Part shown: in pieces, positions 1-9,828 of the stretch
How positions within the stretch are numbered: position 1 is the first letter of the stretch
Layout: each line of letters begins with the position of its first letter
Position numbers and translations under genes: made by a program
Assembly: GCA_031002005.1 (NCBI GenBank)
Contig: CM061914.1
Coordinates: 9,906,148-9,970,147, forward strand
Direction: 5' to 3'
DNA length: 64,000 nt
Source: Vandiemenella viatica
Lineage: Eukaryota > Arthropoda > Insecta > Orthoptera > Morabidae
Notes under the pieces: generated by a model
Seen by the model: only the letters and a program-made list of their open reading frames with translations
Database searches by the model: none
Told to the model about the DNA's origin: nothing

Positions 1-230
1 GAGGAGAACCCAATTACACCGGATTGACGGAAGATATCCCACGACAATGAGCAGCATCAATCGTCGGAGGAACTTCAGTGTGCTCCAGAGAGGCCGTCTT
101 CTGAGCGACAACTGGGGCCGTCTTGGTATTCCAGGAGGTCAACTCTTGATGGCCTGGGCGGCTGACTTTGCTGCCGGTTCCAGGGGACTCTGCCTTTGGA
201 GCGCACACAACACCAAGAAAAATGAACAAT
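1..230. other. Unassigned GC-richer sequence at window edge
   Basis: The first 230 bases are noticeably richer in G+C than the following spacer. Open frames exist on both strands, but none has a recognisable motif. It may be the end of a repeat or gene lying to the left. I see nothing more specific. Confidence 0.3.
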
Positions 231-261
231 AGTGGACCGAAGTGCGGCTGTGACAATTGGT

Positions 262-362
262 GGTGGTAATAGTAGAATTAGTAGTATTAGTAATGGTTTT
301 AGTAGTAGCAGTAGTAATGTTAGCAGTAATATTAGTGACAGTAGTAGTAGATTTAGTAGTGG
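262..362. repeat. AGT/TAG-rich low-complexity tract
   Basis: About 100 bases are built from imperfect AGT/TAG trinucleotides (runs such as gtagtagcagtagt). The serine-rich plus-strand and leucine/threonine-rich minus-strand open frames here are translations of this simple sequence, not genes. Confidence 0.6.
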
Positions 363-452
363 TGTGGTACCCATTCTGTTTAATAACAGTAGATGTAGTA
401 GTTATTGGAAATTGAATCAAAATTTTCTTTCATTCATTGTTTATTTGTTAAT

Positions 453-458
<6 letters not shown>

Positions 459-511
<53 letters not shown>
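459..511. repeat. (TA)n microsatellite
   Basis: An uninterrupted run of about 26 TA dinucleotides. Alternating isoleucine/tyrosine open frames read through it on both strands are artefacts. Confidence 0.95.
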
Positions 512-512
<1 letters not shown>

Positions 513-609
513 ATACAAACATATGTAAATGTAAATGAGTGGAAATAAGGGCCCAGATTAGATACTAGGTGCTGGGCTAAGCTGCATATGGAAAATAAAT
601 AAATAAATA

Positions 610-1030
610 AATCAGTAACAGAAATAGTAAAAGAGCTGGAATGTGAATCATTGCAAGACAGGAGGAGGATGAGGAGGGTCATGGGAGTGTACAGGGCGTA
701 TACTGGCGATGAGGCATGGAAAGATATTGGAGTAGGTATGAAACGTAGTGCTTGGAAGGGAAAAGATGACCATGACCACAAGCTGGCACTCGATTTCAGG
801 CAAAAGGGTGTGGGAAGATTCTCTTTTTTAGGTAAGAGTGTCAGGGATTGGAATGAGTTACCAAGAGAAATGATGAATAATTTACCGAAAACGTTGAAAG
901 AATTTAAAGATAAAATTAGTAAAGGGCAAATGTAGATGGGTGCAGGATAGGGGTAAGACGGGGGTGTAGGGAAATTGCCACCGGAGCCTGTGCTCCATTG
1001 CAATTAAATTAAATTTAAAAAATTGAATTA
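610..1030 (+). mobile_element. 3' end of a CR1/Jockey-like LINE (reverse transcriptase C-terminus)
   Basis: One plus-strand frame stays open from about 613 to the stop at 933-935 and encodes the tail typical of CR1/Jockey-superfamily reverse transcriptases: a LQDRR stretch, an R/K-DHDHK segment, then F-LGKSVRDWNELP near 835-865 followed by a final FKDKI. The WN-LP block near the end is the best marker of this clade. About 80 bases of 3' UTR follow, ending in ATTAAATT-like simple repeats around 1000-1040, as expected for this clade, which often ends in short tandem repeats rather than poly(A). An AAAT tetranucleotide tract (590-612) directly precedes it. Only the last 100 or so codons remain, so this is a 5'-truncated, dead copy. 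RTE/Jockey sub-assignment is uncertain. Confidence 0.7.
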
Positions 1031-1040
1031 AAAAATTAAA

Positions 1041-2441
1041 ATCCAACTTCTTTGCTTAGGTTGTTGATTTGAGAACAAGTCTGCATGATCTTCATTACGA
1101 AAAAATCATTGTTATTTTTGAAAGATAAGATTTTTTGCAGCGATGATTTGTAGTCCATTAGTATTAGAATGGTCGTTTTGGGCGAATTCCTTGGCGTTTG
1201 AGATCCCCATCTCTTCCTCTCGAAGCTTATACATTCTCGAACGCTTTTCCTTAGGAACAGCCAACTGCCTTGCCTGACTTAGCCCCATCCGTATGGATTT
1301 GAGTAGCCTGGGAGCCTTGCGCCAGATATCTCGTCGGTAATTCTTTGTTAATTTTAGCATTTTCACTGAGTGGTGACTGCAAGGTTCACAGTAATTGTCG
1401 CATAATTTACTTTGAAGCAAGGTAGTTTGCTATTTGTACACACATATTTCTGTTATGCCTTCGTTTTCTGGAAGGCGTTGTCTCAAATAGCGTTGGTGAG
1501 CACACAATTAAGTTTGTTATTCTCAATTTGCATGTGTTTCATCAGGAATTTAGAAGCAAGAAATTCTGTTACTTTTGATGGAACTTATACAATGCTATCA
1601 GCAGAGACAGAGAAATTTTAGTTTCAAACTCAGTTTACCTCGGACAAGGACAGTTTTGAACGAACAGTTTTGGTAGTATTGTCTTTGGAAGAAGTGCCGA
1701 CTGTAATCGTTGGAGTGTTGTGTTTCTGTGTGAACTGTATTTTGAAGTTCGATGCCTTACTAGCAATAAAACGAGCTGAAATTTGAAATTGGATAGTGGA
1801 CTAGTTATTTTATTATAATTATTAAAACCACGAGAAATCTAATAAGTTGTCAACGTATCTGTTTTTGGAAACACTAAAACAACTCTTTCTGCGAAATTTC
1901 ATCACGATCGATTCAAACACAGTGGGATTACGAGGATGATTGTCCACAGTGTGAAAATATGTGAAATTGGCCTACGTTATCTCATTTCCTGTTAAGTTGG
2001 AGGGCACTGAATTCTTTATAACTGGAACAGTGGGCGACGGCTCTGTCTTTATTTACTTTCGGAACTCATATGTTGTGAAATTCAACTAAATATACAATGT
2101 TCTGAATACTTATTCAACGATATCATACTCGATGGAGTATGAGAGAATATTTTTAATTCTTTTATGGAAGTAAAACAAGTTTCTCAACTTTTGTCTACGG
2201 ATGTATTTTCCTGTTACTAAGACAACTCTTTCTGCGATATTTTAAGACAATCGATACAAACGTGGAAAAATTACCAAACGTTTAAATACGAGCGGACAGA
2301 CATTTAGAAACGACAAGGTTTAATTTTTTTAAATTTTTTTTGGCTACATAGCTGTAATAAAAAGAATTAAACAAACAGAGAAGAAGTTCAGATGATACGA
2401 TCAACAACAGGAGACACTGGGACGGAAAAACTGACGAAAGA
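1041..2441. other. Spacer without a recognised gene
   Basis: AT-rich sequence between the LINE tail and element A. A 102-codon minus-strand frame (1112-1420) is lysine/arginine-rich and not low-complexity, but I do not recognise it, and it has no neighbouring coding signal; it could be a fragment of an unknown transposon ORF. An AATAAA occurs near 1767. The 13 bases at 2442-2454 are the left target-site copy of element A. Confidence 0.3.
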
Positions 2442-2454
2442 AGTATGTGTGTCA
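2442..2454 (+). repeat. Left target-site duplication of element A
   Basis: AGTATGTGTGTCA here is repeated exactly directly after the poly(A) tail at 8834-8846 (14 bases if one tail A is counted). The pair fixes both ends of element A and shows target-primed integration with an intact 5' end. Confidence 0.93.
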
Positions 2455-2664
2455 GTCGAGTCTCAACCTTCGTAGCGATAACTTCCGTGTATCCGCGAGG
2501 CAGTGACTTGTGTGGATAAGTGTTTACGTATACCCGTCTGACTCTTCCCGAGACCGCGCAACAGTCTCTCGGGACTCTAACCGTGTGTTTCACTACAGCC
2601 ACCGAAATAGTGATAGAAGCAGCAAATAACATCTAATACAGCTCAGCCCCAGCCCTCATCCGCC
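2455..2664 (+). promoter_or_regulatory. 5' UTR and probable internal promoter of element A
   Basis: The element proper starts GTCGAGTC; with the last target bases this reads TCAGTCG, resembling the arthropod initiator TCAGTY on which Jockey and I-type elements start their own RNA. Copy B starts with the related GTCGTGAG preceded by CA, and the two share a TCGTA.cG.TAAC block at about +16 to +28. No TATA box is present. An internal downstream promoter is inferred from family knowledge; no unambiguous downstream element is visible. Confidence 0.5.
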
Positions 2665-4468
2665 ATGTACGGCGGTGAATATGGCGAAGGCGGACAATAC
2701 CTGATGCAGCCAACGATGCAACGTCAGCCAAATGGCGTAATAAACATGGTTCCAGCGGTAGAAGAAAACAACACAGGTAGTCAGGTGCAGCAATATCTGC
2801 ACAGCGCAGACGATGAACCGACAGCAACCTTGGACGTTATAATTGCAACGTCTAACACATCGATTACATCGCTGCCAGCTGACAACAGTACACTAGATCA
2901 ACGAGATGCACCGCTATCAAGAGAACATACGCACCCCAGAAACGCCCATGCATCCCGGGATACGACAACGGCAGCGGAGGTGAAAACATCAAGGTCCCCA
3001 GAATAACACCACAAGACACATCAACGGCAGACATCAACATGGAGACAACGCCGCCGGAAAGTGTGCAGCGCCAACAGACAGCAGGGACAAGCGAAAACAT
3101 CGGCTTTCAGGTAAACAGTGCAATGGCAGCCTATTATGAAAGCTACGACTTGGCCCTTATTATGTGTTCATAGAAAGTAAAGATAGAAACATAGGTAGGA
3201 TCCACCCCATGGCCATTGGGCGCCTCCTATATTCCCTCAGCCACGAAATAAGTAACAATATTATACAGATAGCTCCAGCGGGTCGAAACCGGGTCAAAAT
3301 AGAGATGAGATCGGTCGTATCGGCCAATAACCTTGTTCAGAGCACCATCTGGCAGCATAATGGCCTACTGGCCTACATTCCTCTCTCCTGCATCTCACAA
3401 CAAGGGGTTATAAGAAATGTTATGACTGAGCTAACGGAAGAGGAGATAAAAACTGTGGCAAGGTGCGAATATCGCGTGGTAAAAGTTAAAAGGTTTACAA
3501 AAAAAATTAAAGAAGATGGCCAAACAAAAGAAATCCCACTCCCCGTATGTCTACTGACGTTTAAAGCACAAAGGCGTCCGAATTACGTGTACATACACGG
3601 AGTGCGGTGCCCTGTAGAACAGTATGTTAAACCAGTAATGCAATGCTTCAACTGTCTCCGGTATGGACACCCTAGCAACCAGTGTAGAAGTAAAAAAACG
3701 TTGCACCTTCTGTGCAGACCCGCATGACGGAAAAGAATGCGATAAACAAAACTCCCCAGTATGCGTCCACTGCAATGGTGGACACCCATCTTTTGATAGA
3801 TATTGCCCGGAATATATCAGACAAAAGAAGATAAAGCAGGTAATGGCCCAAGAAAATGTAGGGTACAAGCAAGCTTCAGAGAAAACTAACACCGCATCGT
3901 ATGCCAGTGTCGCGGCAAGATTAGAAAGAACTAACAGGCAACATCAAAAAATGACAACTTCTCAAACAAATTATGAGCAAAGAAACTACAACACCGGGCA
4001 ACACATTATCGCAGACGCTGCCCCTGTCGTCCTGGCACAACCACCTCAACAGGATCCACTTCCTCAGCCTATAATTATGCAGTCAAACACCCCTAATGAA
4101 CCTGAGAATTTCCAACTAAACCCCGGATCCAGGGACCAGGTGCCCACTCCTAACATCGGAAGTCACAGAATAACTGAAAAAAGCACAGGTAGTGGGGGAG
4201 AAACTTCGTATAAAGAATACTGGATCCCATCTAATAGGAACATTGAACCCATTGGCCACAATCCATACCCTCCTCTCCCTGGCAATAACCTACAGGACCC
4301 TGTAATAACAGAATACTATGCGAACAAGATGTTTGAAATAATAATGTGCATTCTAAATCAGTTTGCAGGAAATAATTTGCTCAATCCAACACAATACGCC
4401 CAAGCGTAAAACAACTTCTGCTAAGATCGTTATCGCCAAACAGATGGGAAAATGGCGGCTCCCTTTAG
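2665..4468 (+). pseudogene. Element A ORF1, gag-like RNA-binding protein, frameshifted
   Basis: The ORF1 product of I-type elements binds the element RNA and forms the ribonucleoprotein. The start at 2665 sits in a good context (CCGCC before ATG) and begins MYGGEYGEGG, matching copy B. The N-terminal third is low-complexity Q/T/N-rich; a conserved core around 3200-3640 (HPMAIGRL, AGRNRVKIE, RPNYVYIHGVRCPVE) precedes three zinc knuckles at about 3645-3800 (CFNCLRYGH then two C-X2-C-X3-H types). Comparison with copy B places small frameshifts at about 2950-2985, at about 3153 (one base lost), at the A-run 3693-3699 (one extra A) and at about 4392-4400. Past that last shift the frame ends at the TAG 4466-4468, overlapping the ORF2 ATG at 4452. 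Not translatable as one protein as read here. Confidence 0.87.
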
Positions 4469-7400
4469 AAACACGAGAGCAACACTGCAGGACGACACAA
4501 TTCTTCAGTGGAATGCGAGATCTATCCGGGCTAATAAGGAGAGCTTGCTACAGTATGCTTCAAAGAATAACATAGCCGTATTGGCTGTAAGCGAAACTTG
4601 GCTGAAACCAGACGAACTATTCCACCTCAAAGGATATAATGCCATCAGATCCGACAGAGCAGACGGTTACGGGGGGTCTGCCATCTTAATTAGAAGCGCC
4701 ATCTATTACGAACAACTCCAACCCTGCACTGGAAACCCAGACTTCAACATATGTGCCGCCAGGGTACGTCTTACCAACAAATTAATAACCATTGTGTCAG
4801 TATATAGAGCAGCGAATAAGAAGACAAACAAGCAATTTATCACCGAATATCCTCAGACAATTGCCAAAACCGGTCCATCTTGTTGGAGATCTCAATGCAC
4901 ATAATACAGTATGGGGTTGCCAAAGCACGGATAAACTGGGGAACATAATTGCGGAAATATTAGAGGAAGAAGATATGGTGGTACTGAACAACGGTAATCC
5001 AACCAGAATTAATGCGCCAGGGCAAGCACCATCAGCAGTGGACATCTCCTGCGTATCGTCGAACATAGCTATAGACCATTACCTGGGAAGTAGTAGACGA
5101 CACACTGGGATCAGACCACCTTCCTATCCTACTTCGCCTCCAGACTGACTCCCCAGCCAGGCGGTTGATATCCTCTCCTTATAGATCTCCCTATAGATGG
5201 AAAATACACCAGGCGAACTGGAATAAATTCCAAACAACTATGGAACGGTTGACAGCTTCATGGAAGTGTAGCGGTAACCCCGCACTGGAACTATAACTCC
5301 ATGACCAACGATATAACCCAAGCTGCCATATCTTATATTCCTGCTCGGAAACCAGTACATATTATGAGGAACAAAAGCACTCCTTGGTGGGATAAAGAAT
5401 GCAACGAAAGCCGTCCAAAGACGCAGAGAGACACTACGGGCATACAAAAGCTGTCCCACGATCGAAAACTATCTGGAACACCGTAGAGCTCAGGCAAGAG
5501 TGAAAAAGATGGCCAAGAATAAAAAGAGAGAAAAATGGAGAGAGTTTTGTGGAACCTTTAATAAAGAAACGCCATTATCCGATATATGGCAAAAGGTCAG
5601 AAAATTGAAGTTCTCATCCACCCAGGCAGAAGCAAAATCACCCCTAACAACCGAATTATTAGAGAACATCCTTGAAAGGCTAACCCCACCGTGGGTAGAG
5701 ACAAATCTCACAGAACCAAGGGCAACTGAATCACACTTCCTCCTGCAACCCTTCCAGCTGAACGAATTCAATATTGCATTAAAGCAAGGCACGGACTCAT
5801 CACCAGGACCTGATAACATCCACTACGGCATGCTAAAAAATCTGCCAGATTCCGCAAAAACGAAGCTATGCGAAATACTTAACAGGATATGGTCGGAAAG
5901 GCTACAAATAAAAGAGATGAAGACTGCGCGGGTAGTTCCCGTGAAAAAACCTGGAAAAGTAGGCAACAACGCAGAATCCTATAGACCCATAAACCTACTG
6001 CCATGCACCTACAAAGTACTGGAGCATATGATAAAGCGGAGACTGGAATGGTGGCTGGAACACCACGCATTAATTCCGGAAACGCAATACGGCTTTAGAA
6101 GAGGCAAAGGCACCATAGACACCTTAGCACACCTCACTTCCGAAATTCACTCCTGCCTTACCAAGAACAAATATATGATGGCAGTATACACTGATATAAA
6201 CAGCGCATATGACCACGTCTGTGTACCGATCCTAGCCAAAAAAACTTCGGCATCTAGGGATACCGGACACATTTATAGGAAATCTAATCGCACTACTTTC
6301 GGATCGATGGTTGGAAATAACGCAAAGAGGAACTACTGTTGCTAGCAGAAAAACTAATCGTGGCCTGCCGCAGGGCTCTGTTCTGGCTCCCCTGTTATTT
6401 AACTTGTATACGCATGATCTTCATTACTCCATGAACAGTAAAATCGTCATTCTCCAATATGCCGACGATATATGCATATTTATCATTGGAAAAAACATGG
6501 GAAGAATGCCTTATGGTACTATCCGCCGAAATGTACAAATTCAATCAATGGCTATTCAGCAACGGGCTAGACATATCACCAGCGAAATCGGCAGTATCGA
6601 TTTACAGCCGACACAGAATGCCCGCGATGTCTAACATAAAATTAGGACCCTTTACCATCCCAGTTAAAAACGCTGTGAAGTACCTGGGCGTTTGGATCGA
6701 TAACAGACTCAAGTGGGGTACTCACGTAAAAAATACGGTCAAGAAATGCGACAAGGCGATCAACCTCATCCGCGCAATAGCCAACGTAAAGTGGGGAGGG
6801 GATACCTCAATATTATTAAGGCTGTATAAATCTCTGGTGAGACCACATATTGATTACGCCTGTGTATGTTACGGTTCTGCAACTAACACCGTGCTTAAAG
6901 AACTGGACAAAGTCCAATATAAAGCTCTGCGCACTTGTATTGGCGCTATTAAATCAACACCTACCAACGCGCTCCTAGTGGAAGCACACGAACCTCCCTA
7001 GAGATCCGCAGAAGCTTCTTAACTGCAAAATTCCTGATCAAGAATAGCCAGTACCCCGGGACCAGACTGCTCAACTCTATACACAATCTCTCATGCAATG
7101 CCTAACTGACAATTACTGGAGTAAGAAAAAAATGCCTCCCATTGCGGCGGAGTACCTAGAACATATAAGATACGAGCCAGCATACGTCAAAGCAGGAAAA
7201 TGCTTACCTTCGAGACTCCGTATTGGGAAACTGTCACGAATCTGGAAGTAGACACAAGCGCGGAAGATAACACCCAGCTGGAAAACTACAGAGCAAACGT
7301 GTATCAGTACCTACACAACCGATCCCACATGGAACAGATATATACGGATGGCTCCAAGTTTCCAGATGCCACTGGATGCGCCTACTGTATACCAAGATCT

Positions 7401-8195
7401 GGAGACAAGGGTTTATTTCGGTTACCAACAGAATATACCATTATGAGTGCAGAGCTGATGGGAATCTTGGAAGCACTAAAATACGCAAAGACCTCCCCTT
7501 ATAGCATCCATGTAATCCTATCAGATTCAAAGTCAGCATTGCTTTTAATAAAAAACCACCATAGGAAAGTGCACAACGACTCACGAGTACACGACATCGT
7601 GAATGCAGTTCACGAATTAAAACTAGCAAATAAGACTGTAGAGTTTAAATGGATCAAATCACATTGCAGTCTTCCAGGCAACGAGATGGCAGATCGATAC
7701 GCCAAACAAGCCGCACACAGCGGTGCGATACGCAACAGTACGATCCCCCTACCCGACGCTATTCGACAGATCAAAAGAACCATGACAGCCAAGTGGGATA
7801 AGGCGTGGAAGAGCTCACTCTCGATAAAAGGCCTACATTACGGTCGTATCCACCCGGAAATACCCCCTCTCCAGTGGTATGAGATATATAAGTGCTCCCG
7901 CAACTTCACTATAAGTATCGCGAGACTGAAATTCAACCACGGCTGCTACAAACAACACCTCCATAGAATCCACCTCACTGACTCCCCTAATTGCCAATGT
8001 GGGGAAATAGAGGATACAAACCACTTGCTGTTTGGGTGCCGCCGAAACAAAGTAGAGACAGACCTTCTACTACACTCTCTCAAGAACAAAGGAATCCCTC
8101 TCCCCACATGTGCTGCTACTCTCTTGTCAACGGAAGACTACGACATATATCAGCTCCTATACCAACATTTGAAAAACATTGGTGTCTCAATTTAA
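4452..8195 (+). pseudogene. Element A ORF2: endonuclease, reverse transcriptase, RNase H, frameshifted
   Basis: ORF2 nicks the target and copies the RNA in place. Starting at ATG 4452, the endonuclease shows ILQWNARS, SETWLKP, VGDLNAH (about 4890) and GSDH (about 5110). Reverse transcriptase follows, with SYRPINLLP, QYGFRRGKG, motif A TDINSAYD (about 6190), motif B GLPQGSVLAPLLF (about 6365) and catalytic YADD (about 6460), then KYLGVWID. RNase H lies at about 7335-7720 with YTDGSK, AELMGILEAL, SDSKSAL and the SH...GNEMAD end. The C-terminus has CQCG...H...C near 7995-8035 and stops at 8193-8195. Frame changes fall at about 4840-4865, 5080, 5150-5290, 5465, 6237-6244, 6489, 7001, 7090 and 7197; several are in A-runs. 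I found no clear nonsense substitution between them, which is odd for a simply old copy. Confidence 0.9.
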
Positions 8196-8833
8196 ACAAG
8201 CTGATATGATATGTGTTTTAATTATACTCTCTGGATGTCATTTTGTAATATATCATTATTGTAATAATATTGTAGATATCCTGCAAAATGAAAATGAATG
8301 GTTGTGTGATTTGAACATATGGGTGACTCAGTCACAACAAATGTAAATAACTAGTTTTAAATGTATCATACTTCTGGTAGAATATTATTGTAATTATTCC
8401 TAAAAATGAAAATCTCAAGTTGCTGGATACCAGCATTTGGGTGACACAGTTTATAGTCAAGTAAGAAGTTTTAATTGCGGTATATCACTATTGTTATACT
8501 ATTGATGTTTTCCTCTCCTTTAAGTGACACAACTCAAACAATATGTTTTAACTGCATTATATCATTACTGTAATATTATGGACTTTGATTTGTAATGTAT
8601 ATTGTATACTACCATTTTAATCCCATAGTGGTTATTCGGTAAAAGGAAGAAGGCTAATGACATGCTATTATTATTATTATTATTGTTATAACATCGACGT
8701 TATTCGGTGAAATGTAAATGACTAGTTGCATATATCATTATTTGTACGTTAATGATGCTATCCTGTAATATGAAAATGGCTGTATGGGCGCATGCCTAGA
8801 TGCCAATAAATTAAAAAAAAAAAAAAAAAAAAA
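8196..8833 (+). repeat. Element A 3' UTR with imperfect internal repeats
   Basis: The 3' UTR contains four or five diverged copies of a block of roughly 110-120 bases: ATATCATTATTGTAAT-like segments recur at about 8254, 8484, 8563 and 8729, and GGGTGACNCAG-like segments at about 8320, 8441 and 8523. It ends GCCAATAAATT followed by about 20 A residues; AATAAA at 8801-8806 is the likely polyadenylation signal. Confidence 0.65.
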
Positions 8834-8846
8834 AGTATGTGTGTCA
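8834..8846 (+). repeat. Right target-site duplication of element A
   Basis: Exact second copy of AGTATGTGTGTCA, adjoining the poly(A) tail. Confidence 0.93.
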
Positions 8847-8997
8847 CTGCAATACATTGATGTGAAGGTGGATGTATAACATAAAGGTGTGTGGAAGCGT
8901 TTTCAGAGGGACTGGCGCGACTCGACGGAGCTCATAAACACCTGACTCGTGTTCTGTGCGGTATGTGAGGATTATGACGCGAAGATCGAGGAGATTA

Positions 8998-9241
8998 CAC
9001 CGAGCGTGGTGGTGTAACGGCTAGCGTTCTCGCCTCGCATTCGGGAGGACGGCGGTTCGAATCCCCGTCCTGGCATCCAGATGTGGGTTTTCCATGGTTT
9101 CCCAAATCACTCCAGGCAAATGCCGGGATGCTTCCTTAAAAAGGCCATGGCCGAATTTCTTCACATTCCTTGCACCCCCCCCCCCCCCATCCTTTCCCGT
9201 CTCTAAAAACCTCGCTGTTGAGAGACGTAAAGCAGTTAAAA
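8998..9241 (+). mobile_element. tRNA-derived SINE, complete copy
   Basis: The head carries RNA polymerase III promoter boxes: an A box within GTGGTGTAACGGCTAGCG (about 9008) and a B box GGTTCGAATCCCC (about 9055). The body runs CATCCAGATGTGGGTTTTCC, a TGCCGGGATGCTTCCTT block, a run of 16 C at about 9174, then CCCGTCTCTAAAAACCTCGC and a tail ending GTTAAAAG. Flanks GAGGAGATTA (8988-8997) and GAGAAGATTA (9242-9251) differ at one base and are the target-site duplication. At least eight relatives are in this window. The tRNA-like head does not fold as a standard tRNA, so it is not a tRNA gene. Confidence 0.85.
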
Positions 9242-9251
9242 GAGAAGATTA

Positions 9252-9628
9252 GGGGAAACCAGCGCAGCGGGTAGGCGCGGACCAGCCTGTGTGCTCGCCA
9301 GACGGAACACTGCAATGGAATCACTACAGCAACCAGAGAGACAACTGCAACACCGACTGGCGTGCCACATCCGCGCCCCTCTTTAAGAACTAGCCGTATG
9401 ATCCAGTTGTCACGGCTAAATGGTTCGCGAAAACTAAAATCATATCCGGAAACGCATGAAGCACGAGACAGCTTTCAATCAATTTCCATACACGGTTAAT
9501 TTATTATTATTATTATTATTATTGTTATTTTTTTGGGTTATTAGAAATTCGTGAAATGTGTGAATTATTTTCAATTTCACTCGAGTGATTGGTTCTAATT
9601 TACAGCCGATTACTGGTAACTGTTTCAC
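9252..9628. other. Spacer between SINE and element B
   Basis: No gene seen. It includes a TTA trinucleotide microsatellite at about 9497-9524. Confidence 0.4.
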
Positions 9629-9643
9629 AACAGTTTAACTGCA
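9629..9643 (+). repeat. Left target-site duplication of element B
   Basis: AACAGTTTAACTGCA, repeated exactly at 15993-16007 after the poly(A) tail. The leading two A residues could belong to the tail on the right side, so the duplication is 13-15 bp. Confidence 0.93.
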
Positions 9644-9828
9644 GTCGTGAGCAGACCGTCGTACGGGTAACATCGCCTCCGATACGAGGAAGTAGTGTGC
9701 GCGATCGCGGGTTGACTCGACGGCAAGTGCCAACAACATAAACAGTTTTCAACTTCGTGTGGTGGACAAGAAAAGTGAATTGATAATCAAGAAACAACTA
9801 ATATAAGTGTTAAGTGACATTGGCCGCC
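9644..9828 (+). promoter_or_regulatory. 5' UTR and probable internal promoter of element B
   Basis: Starts GTCGTGAGCAGACCGTCGTA, preceded by CA from the target, giving an initiator-like CAGTCG. The first 30 bases align with those of copy A although the rest of the UTR has diverged, which is what selection on a transcription start inside the element would leave. No TATA box. Confidence 0.5.

Larger units (their letters stand above)
2455..8833 (+). mobile_element. Full-length I-group non-LTR retrotransposon, copy A
   Basis: A 6.4-kb element bounded by a perfect 13-bp target-site duplication and ending in a poly(A) tract. Order: about 210-base 5' UTR, gag-like ORF1 with three CCHC knuckles, ORF2 with apurinic-type endonuclease, reverse transcriptase, RNase H and a C-terminal Cys/His motif, then a 0.6-kb 3' UTR with AATAAA just before the A-tail. 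Presence of RNase H points to the I group (I/Nimb-like) rather than Jockey, which lacks it; exact clade needs phylogeny. It is the same family as copy B, 0.8 kb downstream in the same orientation, but clearly a different subfamily (proteins similar, not identical). The reading frames are broken by about a dozen small indels, while the residues between the breaks look well conserved. Confidence 0.92.

Noticed and set aside
232..1003. Open frames of 98 codons (plus) and 181 codons (minus) around the (TA)n tract
   Set aside because: Both are dominated by translated microsatellite and spacer; the minus-strand frame is antisense to the LINE tail.
9001..9080. A tRNA gene (A and B boxes present; similar heads at about 34330-34390, 55890-55950 and 18493-18580)
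   Set aside because: The boxes are followed by a conserved SINE body and target duplications, and the acceptor and anticodon arms do not form a standard cloverleaf.
9814..9828. GTG at 9814 as the start of element B ORF1
   Set aside because: The ATG at 9829 has a GCCGCC context and begins the MYGG peptide conserved with copy A; eukaryotic ORFs rarely use GTG.
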